A DNA stretch of 64,000 nt, taken from positions 82,396,163 to 82,460,162 of the forward strand of contig NC_065921.1 of the NCBI RefSeq assembly GCF_024586455.1. Direction: 5' to 3'. Shown in pieces: positions 36,026 to 46,971 of this stretch (positions are counted from its first letter, which is position 1; each line of letters starts with the position of its first letter). The notes under the pieces were generated by a model. That model was not told where the DNA came from. It saw nothing but the letters and a program-made list of their open reading frames with translations, and ran no database searches. The position numbers and the translations under genes were made by a program. Source of the stretch: Bactrocera neohumeralis. Lineage: Eukaryota > Arthropoda > Insecta > Diptera > Tephritidae.

Positions 36026-37284
36026 GTAAGTGCTTATTCGAACAAATAAAGCAGACAGACATTTTTGCCATCCACAATGTCAAAATATACTTTGCTTTCA
36101 TATGAGAAGTGCATATACTATAGGTACCATAAAATAAATATTCTATTGTAAGTTTTTGTACATGCAAACACAGTGTTTCTGAACTAAAACAAATGGATTT
36201 TGGTCTGCAACTTAAATATTTATCCGTAAATATTGGTGCTTACCTCTGGATATGTGTTTATATTACATCGCAAACATGCCGATAGACCGCTAGTTGCTAT
36301 TAAAGTCAAACACAAGTAAAAACTTGAAGTTCATGTGCTATCGATGCGCTTCTCTAAGTATAACAAACTTTCTAATTTACAAGTTATTAGATTTTGCGCA
36401 GCTAAATTGCTGCGGGAATTGTGCGGTGGAAGTTTGGCGACTGTCAGGAGTTTTATGCACACATGCAGAGCAGGCTCTAAACATATACATACATATATAG
36501 TATATATAACTATCTATTTCCAAAATTTCCTAAACACACACATCTCAGCTGAATGTATAGCAAACTTATTAAGTAAATTTTGCCTTAAGTCAAAATGCTG
36601 CAGGCAAAGTAGTTGAACTTGCTTGGTGGAGGGCGGTTCATCACTCATATTCAATAAATTCATAAATTATACATACATATATGCCTGGATATTCTATGAT
36701 GTGTATCTACATACAGAGACAAATGCCTTTAAATATGCTAGGATATCAGCAGCGGCTAATTTAATTATCTTTGAACGTGTGTAGTCGTGTGCATAAGTGA
36801 GGAGTTTGCAAACTATTAAATTGTGGTACTTTTGGCATTTTAGGTTATGTTTAGATATACCATAGTTGTTTTTGCATAAACTTTTGCATGAAGTATTTAC
36901 CATAAATTTCACCGGTTTGTTCTGGGTGTATTATAGCTACATACAATCCTTTTTTATCCAGTATGTGGAATCGAATTTTTTTATTTATTTATTTTTTTTA
37001 ATGCATTTCTTGCCCTCTCCATATTCAGTAAGCGCTAAATTTTTGTGTAACCAAACTTTTTATACTTTCGCAATTGGTGAGGCCCAAAGGCAGTACTATA
37101 TTTTAAGGTTTTAATAAAAGTTTGTATTAAAAAATGTTTCAAGTGGCGTCAAAATGCATAATTCGAGGAATTTTCGAACTTTTGACATCGTAATACTTTA
37201 TATTATATGGTAAATGCAATTAGAATTCATTATACGGTGATTTATTGTGATCTAAAAAGAATTTTTTTTTTTTTAGTTCATTTT
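36026..37284. other. Probable intron or spacer; no supported exon
   Basis: Follows the candidate donor at 36026. It contains CATA microsatellites near 36485 and 36670 and T runs near 36980. The 93-codon frame at 36335-36616 could join the upstream exon in phase but has no recognisable domain. Confidence 0.3.
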
Positions 37285-37880
37285 TTGGTGAAAAACACTT
37301 ACCTTTAGCAAAAACACCAACCCGCGGTCAATAACCCTTCTGTTTACCTTTATCAAAGACAATAACCTTAGCTCAATAAACCTTGACGAGATAAATTAAC
37401 CTTTTGTTTACCTTTGATCAATGACTTTTGTTTACCTTTTAACGACAACAATCCGTGGTCAAAACTCATTGGTGAGGTCAATGACCTTTTTGATTATATT
37501 TAATGAGGTTAATGTCCGTTTTGCTTACATATAGCTTAGACAACAACCCGTCGTTTGTATATAGCGAGAACAATAAACGGATTTCAATGATCTTTTGTGA
37601 GGTCAGTGAGCCTTTTGTGTAAATTTAATAGGGTTAATGACCCTTACAATGATCAATTACTTTTTTGTTTATATATAGCAAAAACCACATCCCACTGTTT
37701 ATATTTAACGACGCCAAACACCGTATTTCAATCATCTTTTGTGAGGTCAAGGACCCTCTTGCTTACATTTAATGAGATCAATGACCCCTTAGAGTGGTCA
37801 ATTACCCTTTTGTTAACATTTAGCATAGACCATAACCATTTGTTTACGTTTAGCTAAGATAAGAACCCGAGGTCAATGAG
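37285..37880. repeat. Tandem array with short units in a ~140-bp higher-order period
   Basis: Words of the form 'gtttacatttaacgag', 'gaggtcaatgacccttttg' and 'ggtcaattacccttttg' alternate throughout. The 'tgaggtca' core recurs near 37463, 37595 and 37740. Copies are diverged. No gene is present. Confidence 0.75.
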
Positions 37881-38009
37881 GATTAGAATCATATTAATCT
37901 AGATTAACTTAGGTTTATTACTAGTCAATGAGGTTTAAAATCATAATAACTTAGATTAATATTTTGTATTACTAATATTTAACGCTAATATTTAGGAGGA
38001 TGGGGTCAT

Positions 38010-40015
38010 GTGTAGAAGTTCACGCAAGTGAGGAAAGTTCTCTGATCGCCATTCACTTGGGAGTGGCCAGAAACGATTCTTTTACATATGACTCAAGCAG
38101 CTCACGACTTCCGGTCTTTGACCAAGTATCCTCTGGGTAGCCTAAGAACATCCGTTCGAAGGTGAGCTAAAGTGAGAAGGCGAAACATCCCCTGCATAGG
38201 GTTGTGCGCTGGGTTTGGGACCCGCCACGTAAAAAGCCTATCCCAATGAAAAGCGACAAACAGCCTCGGATGAGAAACCCCTCTTTTGATGACGACCATG
38301 GCAAACGAAATAAGGACAACGATATCAGGGCATGCACCTGGAATTGGGAAGGTGCCGCTGCCCGGCTGGTTGATGTCCTCGTAAAAACAAAGCTGGACGG
38401 GACAAGGACAGAGACGAGTAGGTCCTTGTGACATTTACTACAGTGGCCATATAAAGGAGCGCAAGTTTGGTGTGGGATTCGTGGTGGGAGAGAGACTCCG
38501 TCGCCGAGTACTATCATTCACTCCGGTGAATGAACGTCTAGCCACAATCCGCATCAAAGCGAGGTTCTTCAACATATCGCTGATCTGCGCCCACGCTCCG
38601 ACGGATGAGAAGGACGATGTGACCAAAGATGCCTTTTATGAGTGCTTGGAACGCACTTATGGGAGATGCCCCCGCCACGATGTCAAAATCGTGCTTGGCG
38701 ACTTTAACGCCAGGGTGGGCAAAGAAGGTATATTTGGCACTACGGTCGGCAAATTCAGCCTCCACGAGGAAACATCCCCAAATGGGTTGAGGCTGATCGA
38801 CTTCGCCGGGGCCCGAAATATGGTTATCTGTAGCACTAGATTCCAGCACAAAAAAATTCATCAAGCTACCTGGCTGTCTCCGGATCGAAAAACTGCCAAC
38901 CATATCGATCATGTTGTGATAGACGGAAGACACGTCTCCAGTGTTTTAGATGTGCGTGCGCTTCGAGGTCCTAATATCGACTCGGACCACTATCTTGTTG
39001 CAGCCAATATTCGCACCCGCCTCTGTGCAGCAAAAAACGCACGCCAACAAACACAAGGAAGGTTCGACGTCGAAAAGCTGCAATCACAACAGACTGCCGA
39101 ACGATTTTCTACTCGGCTTGCACTCCTGCTCTCTGAGAGCACTCATCAACAACTCGGTATAAGGGAACTGTGGGACGGCATTTCAAACTCCTTACGTACA
39201 GCTGCATCCGAAACCCTTGGTTTTCGGAAAGTGCAAAAGAACAACTGGTACGACGAGGAGTGCCGCGCCGCAGCGGAGAGAAAACAGGCTGCCTACCTCG
39301 CAACGTTACGATCGACCACAACACGTGCGGGATGGGATAGATACCGAGAATTGAAGAAGGAAGCGAGACGCATCTGCAGACAGAAAAAGAAAGAGGCCGA
39401 AATGCGTGAGTATGAAGAGCTTGATAAGCTGGCCGACAGGGGTAATGCCAAAACTTCTACGAAAAATGCGGCGGCTTACAGAAGGTTTCAAGACCGGAGC
39501 ATACTCTTGTAGAACCCCCAAAGGTGATCTAGTGTCCGATGCCCAGAGCATCACTTAAAATTTTTGTTTTATATAACTGATTGCCCGACCATCAACAACC
39601 GACCAGATATTCACCATGCGCCAAATCTTGGAAAAGCTGGAATATATTCTGCAAAGAAGGAGGTTTTATAAATAATCTGTGTACATAATTATCCCATGAT
39701 TCCCTATCGTGTGACTTAACAACCATTTGATAATTTTATTAAAACTGAAAAGTAAACCGACGAACAAAAGCCAAACTCTATAAGTCGCCTCATTCCCGTC
39801 CTGAGTGCGAGCGGATGAGTAGTTCTGCGAAAGATTTATTCCTTTGCGCGTTGGCCACGGCAGAATATGCAATGGAACGATGAGCTGTACGAGATGACAT
39901 TGACTCAGCGAATTCAAACGAATGGACGCTCTCAAAATACAACTCAATTGGCGCCACGTAGCGAAAAGGAGAAACAATTATAATTGTGTCTACGCCAATT
40001 AAGAAGAAGAAGAAT
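38010..40015 (+). mobile_element. RTE-like LINE, internally deleted, with (AAG)n tail
   Basis: The 5' region and endonuclease frame run to about 39512. A short RT vestige reads T-T-D-Q-I-F-T-M-R-Q-I-L-E-K (near 39600-39640). After an insertion or rearrangement, a C-terminal 3' piece occupies 39800-39960. The element ends in 'aagaagaagaagaa' at 40001-40014, the microsatellite-type tail of RTE-clade elements. The same tail is seen at 62000 in reverse. Most of the RT is deleted, so it cannot retrotranspose on its own, but its EN frame is much better preserved than any other element in the window. Confidence 0.82.
38204..39512 (+). pseudogene. Endonuclease (EEP-type) domain of RTE-like LINE
   Basis: A frame open for about 365 codons (about 38410-39512) encodes an apurinic-type endonuclease like that of craniofacial-development-protein-2-like elements. 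Visible motifs are C-T-W-N (about 38335, in the upstream frame), I-C-A-H-A-P-T near 38585, V-L-G-D-F-N-A-R-V-G near 38690, and S-D-H-Y-L-V near 38980. These supply the Asn, the D-x-N and the D-H of the active site. A deletion at about 38391 removes the segment that should hold the catalytic glutamate (Q-E-x-R-W) and shifts the frame, so V-L-V-K-T-K runs straight into W-T-G-Q-G in another frame. A basic, Arg/Lys-rich linker occupies residues 260-330. The frame is lost near 39500, where the reading jumps toward the RT. Confidence 0.85.
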
Positions 40016-41560
40016 ATTTGCTTCACGTCCGAATATGCACTGAAAAAATCGTTAGATGAAGAATTATAATGCATTCTGGTAGTATAAAAATAATATACAT
40101 ATATATATATATACTCAAATTTCATTATATACGTATATATGTATGTATATTTCTTTTTTTTATTTTACATCTTTCACCTTTAAATTGACATTGAACCCGG
40201 CAGTGAGCGCTGCTTACCTTTGTTGCTCGGCAGACCGGAAGTGTTTAAAAATGTATGTTGATATCATTTTAAATGGAATGCATCTTTCACTCTGTTGAAC
40301 TCTTTGGGTACGCTATCTCATAAAATTACGTAATTACTGAAATACAAACGAAAGAGTGAACTTCCATTTTTTGAAATACTAAAAATTTTTTTTGTAGCAT
40401 AAATTTTTTTTTTATATAACTCAGAAGCTGGAATATATTCTGCAGTAGGAAGTTTTAAATAATACCTTACTTTACTTAATTATGCCAAAAAGCATGTGAC
40501 CCCTTAACAACCAGAGAATTATTAAAACTTATTCTTCAATAATGCAATATCATGTACTCTCAAACGCTCTCAAAATACAACTCATATGACAATTTAATTG
40601 TAAATATATATGATATTACTGCTTAACATGAGATTGATCTCCACATTAAAGCCTTATTGGGTATTCCCAATTCACAACTGCCGCGCGTCTCTCCTATGAA
40701 AGCTGTCAGTTCCATTTGCTCTCCCATCTAATTCCATACATTTGATAATTTTAGCTTTTTTATTTCACTTTTTACTTCCTTTTTACCACCAATATGCAAT
40801 CGGATAGCAAATTAGTTGCAATAATTCGAAACTGCCTGGAAAAATACGCAAAAAAAACGGTATAAACGAGCTGTCGAAATCAAATGTCAGAAGTCAAGAT
40901 GTTGGCCACCGAATATCAAGACGAACGCCGTGCCGGGATGGGAAGGCATTAGTGATTGGCTGTGTGTTAGAGTGAGAGTACTTGAAGTTATGGCTCCCAG
41001 GAGAGCAATTGCTTTGACCAGAAATTAAAAACGGATACTCGCTATAATGGATAACGAGTAGAGTGAAAAGCCAAGCATCGAGTAGACGCGTGATTATGTG
41101 CATTGAGTGAGGGTGGGTGGAGAGCAGGAAGTATTTTTTTAAGAAATGCTTAACTAACGGCAAATTTGTGTAGAGAGTGTGAAATGAGACACACCACGAG
41201 CGATAATAAGTATAAGCAGCTGTTTGCTGATGAAGGAACTAACAGCTAAAAAATCGAAACAAACGAATGAGATTTGTCGACGATGATTTTGTGTTGAAAT
41301 TCTATCAAAATTCATTGGTGGCCCGCAAAGAAATTCCTAGCACGTTTATGACAGTCAGTCTTAATGTGAAAATCATTTTCATTGAGCTCAGCTGGCAGCG
41401 CTTGTCGTGGGCTTAAGCGCGGGCGGAGCAATGCTACAAAAGTTTCGGTCTCTCATTGGCGTTTAGGCTTGACAGCAGCCCTAAAACTTACCAGCACACA
41501 ATTGAACACATTTTTTCCTCATTTTCTCACTTTTTTACCTTTTTTACTTGGTTTACTTGG
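40016..41560. other. Spacer with a diverged duplication; no supported gene
   Basis: 40425-40600 is a diverged second copy of host-like sequence found around the LINE at 39635-39950 (shared 'agctggaatatattctgca' and 'cgctctcaaaatacaactca'). A 49-codon ATG frame at about 41268-41417 (M-R-F-V-D-D-D-F-V-L-K-F-Y) is free of simple sequence but unrecognised. A CATA/TA tract lies at 40095-40150. Confidence 0.4.
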
Positions 41561-41567
41561 TTTTGTA

Positions 41568-42288
41568 TACCCTGTACAGGGTTTATTGAGATTGCCAGTA
41601 TTTTGTGAGATATCCTTCTGAAACTCTGCACACGTCCTTTTCTTCGAAAGAAGCTGCAAATTTGTCGGAACCGACGATATCGGACCACTATAGCATATAT
41701 CCGCCATACAAACTTAAAGTGCAGAATAAAGTTCTTGTAAGGAAAACTCTTTTATTTGAAGAGATATCTTTACAAAATTTTGTATAGATTACTGTCTAAA
41801 GCAATATTGTAATCTCTGAAGAAATTGTTCAGATCGGACCACTATAGCATATAGCTGCCGTATAAATTTGCCTATCAAAAACCAGTTCTTATATGGAAAA
41901 CTTTTTTATTTGACGAGATATCTTGATGAAACTTGGCACAGATTAGTGTTCAAGCCAACGCTACAATATTCTAAGAAATTGTTCAGATCGGAACACTGTA
42001 ACGAATAGCTGTCATACGAACTGAACGTTCAAAATCAAGTTCTTATATGGAAAACTTTTTTATTTGACGAGATATCTTTACAAAATTTCGTGTGTATTAT
42101 TTTCCAAAGCAATGCCACAAACACTGAACAAATGGCTCAGATCGGATCACTAAAACATATAGCTGCCATACAAACTATGCGATTCAAATCAAGATAAAGA
42201 TCTTTTTATTTCCTTTTATGCTATAAAAAATGCACCTGTACAGGGTATTATAGCTTCGGTGCAGCCGAAACTAACTTTTTTTCTTGTT
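41568..42288 (+). repeat. Interspersed repeat with four 154-bp internal units
   Basis: It begins with 'taccctgtacagggttt' and ends with 'cacctgtacagggtattata', then 'cttcggtgcagccgaa' and a T-rich tail. Inside, the word 'cggaccactatagcatata' or its variants starts at 41681, 41835, 41989 and 42143, spacings of exactly 154 each. The unit includes 'ttcttatatggaaaactttt', 'tatttgacgagatatctt' and 'gaaattgttcagatcgga'. The family is widely scattered in higher flies as I know it, but I cannot name its class. The termini contain the hairpin-forming 'ttcggtgcagccgaa'. Confidence 0.8.
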
Positions 42289-43135
42289 ATTATTTTTTTT
42301 GTGACTTTGTTCTATTTCATTTTCATTTTTGCAACTGTTAAAAAGTTTGGCCCAACATTAATCATTTTGCTCGTCATGTCGCTAGGCACATATGAAGGTG
42401 GACAGTGGTTGTTCGGTTACAAATTTTTACGGATTAGCCACAAGCCGTCGTACAACATGGTGCAACCGCTGCTTTGCCATTTTTTACCTCCCTTCAGCAC
42501 CAACTCGCTTCCGCGTGCATTGCTCCTGTTTGTATTGCCGTCTTTTTGTGCCTGTCCCGTCGGCGGATACGTGTTGAAATTAAGCAGTTTTTATAAATTT
42601 GAAAAAATATCTACAAAAATTCACACTTTTGCCCTTTATTTTATTTTTTGTTTTTTTTTCTGGATTTTTTTTTTGCACGACACAAATTTCCTTGGAGATT
42701 ACTGCAATAAACGCATTTTTCTTCGTCGTCTATATTGACGTGTCTCTATTGTTTTTGTTGTATTTAGCTGTTGTGTTACTAGCAGGTTGGTTTTGTTTAG
42801 GCCAGCAGACATTTTGTGGTGAGGTATTTACAACTGACAGCCAACAGGGGGATTAGCACACACACACACAGGCAGGCACACACATGTCCACCTAGAACCG
42901 CCGCATACTCTGCATGCAGGAACTCAACCGTGCATGTGTGTGTGTGTGAATAATATTTTTAGGCATGAAAAATGTTAAAAAATGGACATCATCAGCCGAA
43001 TTTATTGTTGCAGCAACTACTCAGCTGAGGTGCAAAGTTCAGTTTTCGCAAAAAGGAAAAGTTTTGAAAGCTTCTCTAGTCAAGTTGATTTGTGTTGAAC
43101 ATATTTTATTTCAAAAGTTGGAAACTTTTAACTAT
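42289..43135. other. Spacer; no supported gene
   Basis: A 159-codon plus-strand frame (42259-42738) starts inside the preceding repeat and reads T-rich DNA as a hydrophobic peptide. It has no motif and is not called a gene. CA/TG microsatellites lie at 42856-42885 and 42930-42950. Confidence 0.4.
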
Positions 43136-43139
43136 GTCG

Positions 43140-44030
43140 GAGGAGGTCTTCCTCTGCTTCGCCCGGCGGATACTGCGTCAAATACTTTCAGGGCCTGAGT
43201 GTTTTATCCATTGGGACGACATGACCTAGCCAGTGTAGCCGCTGTTTTCTAATTCGCTGAACTATGTCAATGTCATCGAATATCTCGTTCCATCGACTGC
43301 GGTATTCGCCGTTGCCAATGCGCAAAGGATCATAAATCTTCCGAAGAAGCTTTCTCTCGAAAGTCCATGCCTCTGTACCATATAGCAGGACGGGGATGAT
43401 GAGTGACTTGTAGAATTTTGTTTTTGTTCGTCGTGAGAGGACTTTACTTCTCAATTGCCTACTCAGCTCGAAGTAGCACCTGTTAGCAGAAGTTATTCTG
43501 CTTGTGATTTCGAGGCTGACGTTGTTATTAGCGTTAATGCTGGTTCCAAGATAGACGAAATTATGGACGTGTTTGAAATTATGACTGTCCACAGTGACGT
43601 GGGAGCCAAGTCGTGAGTGCGACGACTGTTTGTTTGATGACGTCTTGTCCTCGTTCACTATCAGACCCAATTGATTCGCTTCTTTGTCCATTCTGGAGAA
43701 AGCAGAACTAACAGCGTGGTTGTTGAGCTCAACTATCAATATCATCGGCGGTATTCAGCTCTGCCGCTCAAATTATTTTCTCCTGCAATATATTGAAGAA
43801 GTCACATGATAGAAAGCCTTCTTGTCTTAAACGTCGCTTGGTATCGAAAGGCTTGGAGAGGTTCTTTCTGATCCTGACGGAACTTTTGGTGTTGCTCAAT
43901 GTCAGCTTACATAGCCGTATTAGCTTTGCAGGGATAACAAGTTCAGACATAGCCGCATAGGGGTAGTTCCTTTTCGTGCTGTCGATAGCAGCCTCTCTCT
44001 TTTATGTCCGTAAATGCGTCTCGCTTATCT
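43140..44030 (-). pseudogene. RTE-like LINE remnant, RT palm to C-terminus
   Basis: Minus-strand blocks in order: I-P-A-K-L-I-R-L-C-K-L-T-L (near 43910), P-F-D-T-K-R-R-L-R-Q-E-G (motif B, near 43840), then a break at the catalytic Y-A-D-D, which is lost. From 43745 a 185-codon frame contains G-L-I-V-N-E-D-K-T (near 43660), N-F-V-Y-L-G-T-S-I-N (near 43560), L-L-Y-G-T-E-A-W-T (near 43370) and L-H-W-L-G-H-V-V-P-M-D (near 43220). The last has V-P-M-D where V-R-M-D is usual. It is truncated at the 3' end without a tail. Confidence 0.85.
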
Positions 44031-44269
44031 CTTTAACTCACGGTATGCATCCCATCCCTCGAAATTTATCACATAAAAATTCAAATATCCGAGTTGTTTT
44101 TCACGAAATTGTTGTCTATTTAACATAGTTATATCAAAGAGGCTTAGCAAAGCTCCTCGGTTAATGGTTCTAATGTCTTCTCTCGTCGGATTTAATTCCC
44201 CGCTTGCCTGCCCGATTACTTCTTCTTGCGATTACGTCAATTCAGGAGTATGTGCTTTGGTATCTCTAA

Positions 44270-44990
44270 CCTTTGGTCGACATGGATCCGTGGAACAGTA
44301 CCCTAATCTGTGCAGACGACATCGCAGCCTGCAGTGATCTGTACAAAATCCTACTAACTGTCTTAATTTGTTTCTAGGAACCTTTCTTTAACATTTTGTA
44401 TCACACACTCCCAGAAACATTCTTACCTGTTGAAGCCCAGGCACTTGATGAAAGTCGCGTTTTCCACAGACTCTTTCCTCTTTGTGTAGCTCCTCTCGTA
44501 ATGTGTGGGGACGCACAGCGAAGAACGATTTTTGTCCTATCGGACTGTTGCCGCACCTTCTTTCGCTTGGATATCGGCCAGCTCATTTCCATTGATTCCT
44601 CTGCGCCCAGCGATGTAGTTAGTAGCATTGTTTCCAGTGGCAACCCTATTAAGCACTTTTATACACTCCAATACCATTGTTGATTTAATTTGAACAGACG
44701 AGATTACCTGAAGTGCCGTTGGACCATCACCGAGAACGGCTATTCTTTCCCCATGATAATTTCTTTTTGTAGAATGATCTCAGCCCACCTGCTAATGGCG
44801 TACACTTCAGCTTAAAAATGCTTGGAAACCAGACCATGGCCACCGACAGTTTCGTACATGGTCTCACTATACCAACCCCAATTCCACCTGCCGTTTCCGT
44901 GCCGTCTGTATACCATTGCATTATACTACTACAAAGGTACTCCTCAAGGGTAAAGTAATCCAAAAAAAAAACCCAAATTTTCAATTAAAA
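44270..44990 (-). pseudogene. LINE remnant with RNase H and C-terminal region
   Basis: On the minus strand the RNase H start reads Q-W-Y-T-D-G-T-E-T-A-G-G-I-G-V-G-I-V (near 44900), with the catalytic Asp of T-D-G present. It is followed by a degraded body. A later passage reads L-V-G-F-C-T-D-H-C-R-L-R-C-R-L-H-R-L-G (near 44300), the C-terminal Cys/His region. The H-Q-V-P-G-L-Q-Q-V-R-M-F-L piece lies near 44430. Frames change repeatedly. The family differs from the RNase H LINE at 62465. Confidence 0.75.
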
Positions 44991-45386
44991 CTTCTCACGT
45001 CAAAATATTCGATTTGTTTCAGTCTGTAGGCTTTAAGTTTGTGGAACTAAGTTTGTGTCAACTCGTACATCACAATGCTAATTTTTCTCTGACGAAAAAT
45101 TACCCCCAACAAACCGATTCAAAGCTTCTCTTTTATTTCATCTACCTCCTATTTCGTAGTATCAGCTTTTTAAATTAAATACAAAATTTGAAGTTTTTGC
45201 TTTCGTGAATTTTAATCAGACTTTCTTAATACTAAGTTTAATAATTATTAACAGCTTTGAGTAGATTTTACTAAAATTAACAACTTATGCTAAACATAAT
45301 ACAATAACAACATAGAACTTTACTTAACACTACAAAATGCAACTAAATAAATTCAACAAAGCATAAACAAGCACAGCCAAGTTCAC
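44991..45386 (-). promoter_or_regulatory. 3' UTR and poly(A) signal of the SLC17-type gene
   Basis: Downstream of the stop codon on the minus strand the DNA is AT-rich and unique. The first canonical AATAAA on that strand is at 45137-45132, which would give a 3' UTR of about 260-270 bases. The ATTAAA variants nearer the stop (around 45190-45240) are alternatives. The LINE fragment ends shortly beyond. Confidence 0.4.
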
Positions 45387-46971
45387 TCAACTCGCACATT
45401 TATAGTCAGGGTTCTTCTCCGCATTATTACTATGCTTCTCATTCTCGTTTGTGATCTTCGTATGCAAGAATTCCAACTCCTTCGGATCAATAACTAAAGC
45501 ACGTTTCGGTGAGTTCCAATCTTGCAGCGTTGAATCGGAGAAAAATACGTAGAGCACACCACAACCAATCAACATGCCCGCGCAGAGCAGAAACACATTA
45601 CGCCAAGCCTCGATTGTTTGCTGTCGGAGAAATTAAACCATATAATGAACTATAACACAAAAAAATGACACGCAACAGGAACTTACATTGCCCAACGTCA
45701 TAACGCCTACAAGATAGGATGATATGAAACCTGGAAGCACGGAAATCGAACCGCTAATACCCATAACTATACCCGCATAGTTGGGAGACATGTCGACAAT
45801 GGCGGCTAGAGGACCCGATGAAACTGCGCCGTGGAACATTAAAGATAGCGTGAGGAAAACAATTGCTGCCATCGCATTATAGCCAAACCAAGCCAGACAC
45901 AAGACCATAATGCCATTCACAATTAAACCTACGAAAACGTAAATAAAATGTTTTTGAGTGAACAGCGCGCTGCGAAATCATGCAACGTTGCACTTACAAA
46001 TCGCTGTTGCCAATTTTCGCAAGTTCGTACGCTTAATCTTATCCGTACGCAACAAATAGTCAGCCAACATGGAGAAGACAAAAGCGAAGAGCATACGCAT
46101 TAAATGTGGAAAGCCGGAGAGCCAACCGGTCTGCAGAGCATATAAGAAGAAAATAGTGTAATGACAAAATGATTACAAAACAAAAATAAATCACGCACCG
46201 CGCGTATGTTCCAATGATGTATAACACGAAAGTATGTTGGCGCCTGTGTCATCATCGTGAATAGACCCCAAATGCCGCCCCACTGTGCGATCACATTCAG
46301 CCAGACACCTCGTGATGTGAGTATATGCCGCCATGGTGTCGGAGGCAGATTGGCATGGTGCACCGAAGTGCCCAATGACTTCTCAATATAACGCAGTTCC
46401 GAGCTATTGATGCGCGGATGCTCCGCTGGTGTGTTGTAGACAAAGTAAAGCCAACAACACCACCATACAGTGCCAATGACGCCACACATCAGATATACCC
46501 ACTCCCATGAGGTCCAATGCATAACATAACCAAATAAGGGATAGAATGCAGCGACACCTACCGAACTGCCCAAGTAAGCGGTGACGAATTTGCTGCGCTC
46601 ATTCGGCGGTATCCATTTGCCGGTCATGTGATGCATAGCTGGCCATGATAAACCCTTTAGTAGTAGTATTTTAAAATCTTATTATTATTATTATTTTTTT
46701 TTTATAAAGCTGGCATTTAACATACCGTTACGAGTCCTTGTAGTATACGCAACCATAAGAGCAGCTGATAATTCCAATAGGCGGCTAATGGTATGATGAA
46801 ACAGATCCAACAGCCGACGGCATTCGATAGACCGAAGACCAACTTCGTGCCATACTTTTTAGCCAAAATACCACCGGGAATTTGCGTGAGCCAATGTAAC
46901 CAATAAAACGAGCCTAAAACCATTCCCTGCTGATACTCATTCCAGCCGAAACCATCCGCTTCGTAATGTAT
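45387..46971 (-). CDS. SLC17-type gene, exons 3-7 (TM2 to stop)
   Basis: Five exons are separated by introns of 71, 68, 69 and 66 bases, all GT..AG. Exon 3 (46971-46726) carries the MFS motif, exon 4 (46654-46199) the W-I-P-P-N-E-R hallmark, exon 5 (46130-45998) the L-S-G-F-P-H-L-M-R-M block, exon 6 (45928-45687) D-M-S-P-N-Y-A-G, and exon 7 (45620-45387) the last helix and the tail. Phases are 0, 0, 0, 1 and 0 at the five acceptors. No stop or frameshift interrupts the spliced frame, so the gene looks functional. Confidence 0.9.

Noticed and set aside
36335..36616. 93-codon plus-strand frame as second exon of the 35.9-kb gene
   Set aside because: An in-phase acceptor exists at about 36400, but the sequence ends in CATA microsatellite and has no family resemblance, so support is too weak.
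42259..42738. 159-codon hydrophobic plus-strand frame
   Set aside because: It starts inside the end of an interspersed repeat and its hydrophobicity comes from T-rich DNA. No motif, and other frames are also open.
43188..43745. 185-codon minus-strand frame as a host gene
   Set aside because: N-F-V-Y-L-G-T-S-I-N and L-H-W-L-G-H-V identify it as the C-terminal part of an RTE-like LINE.
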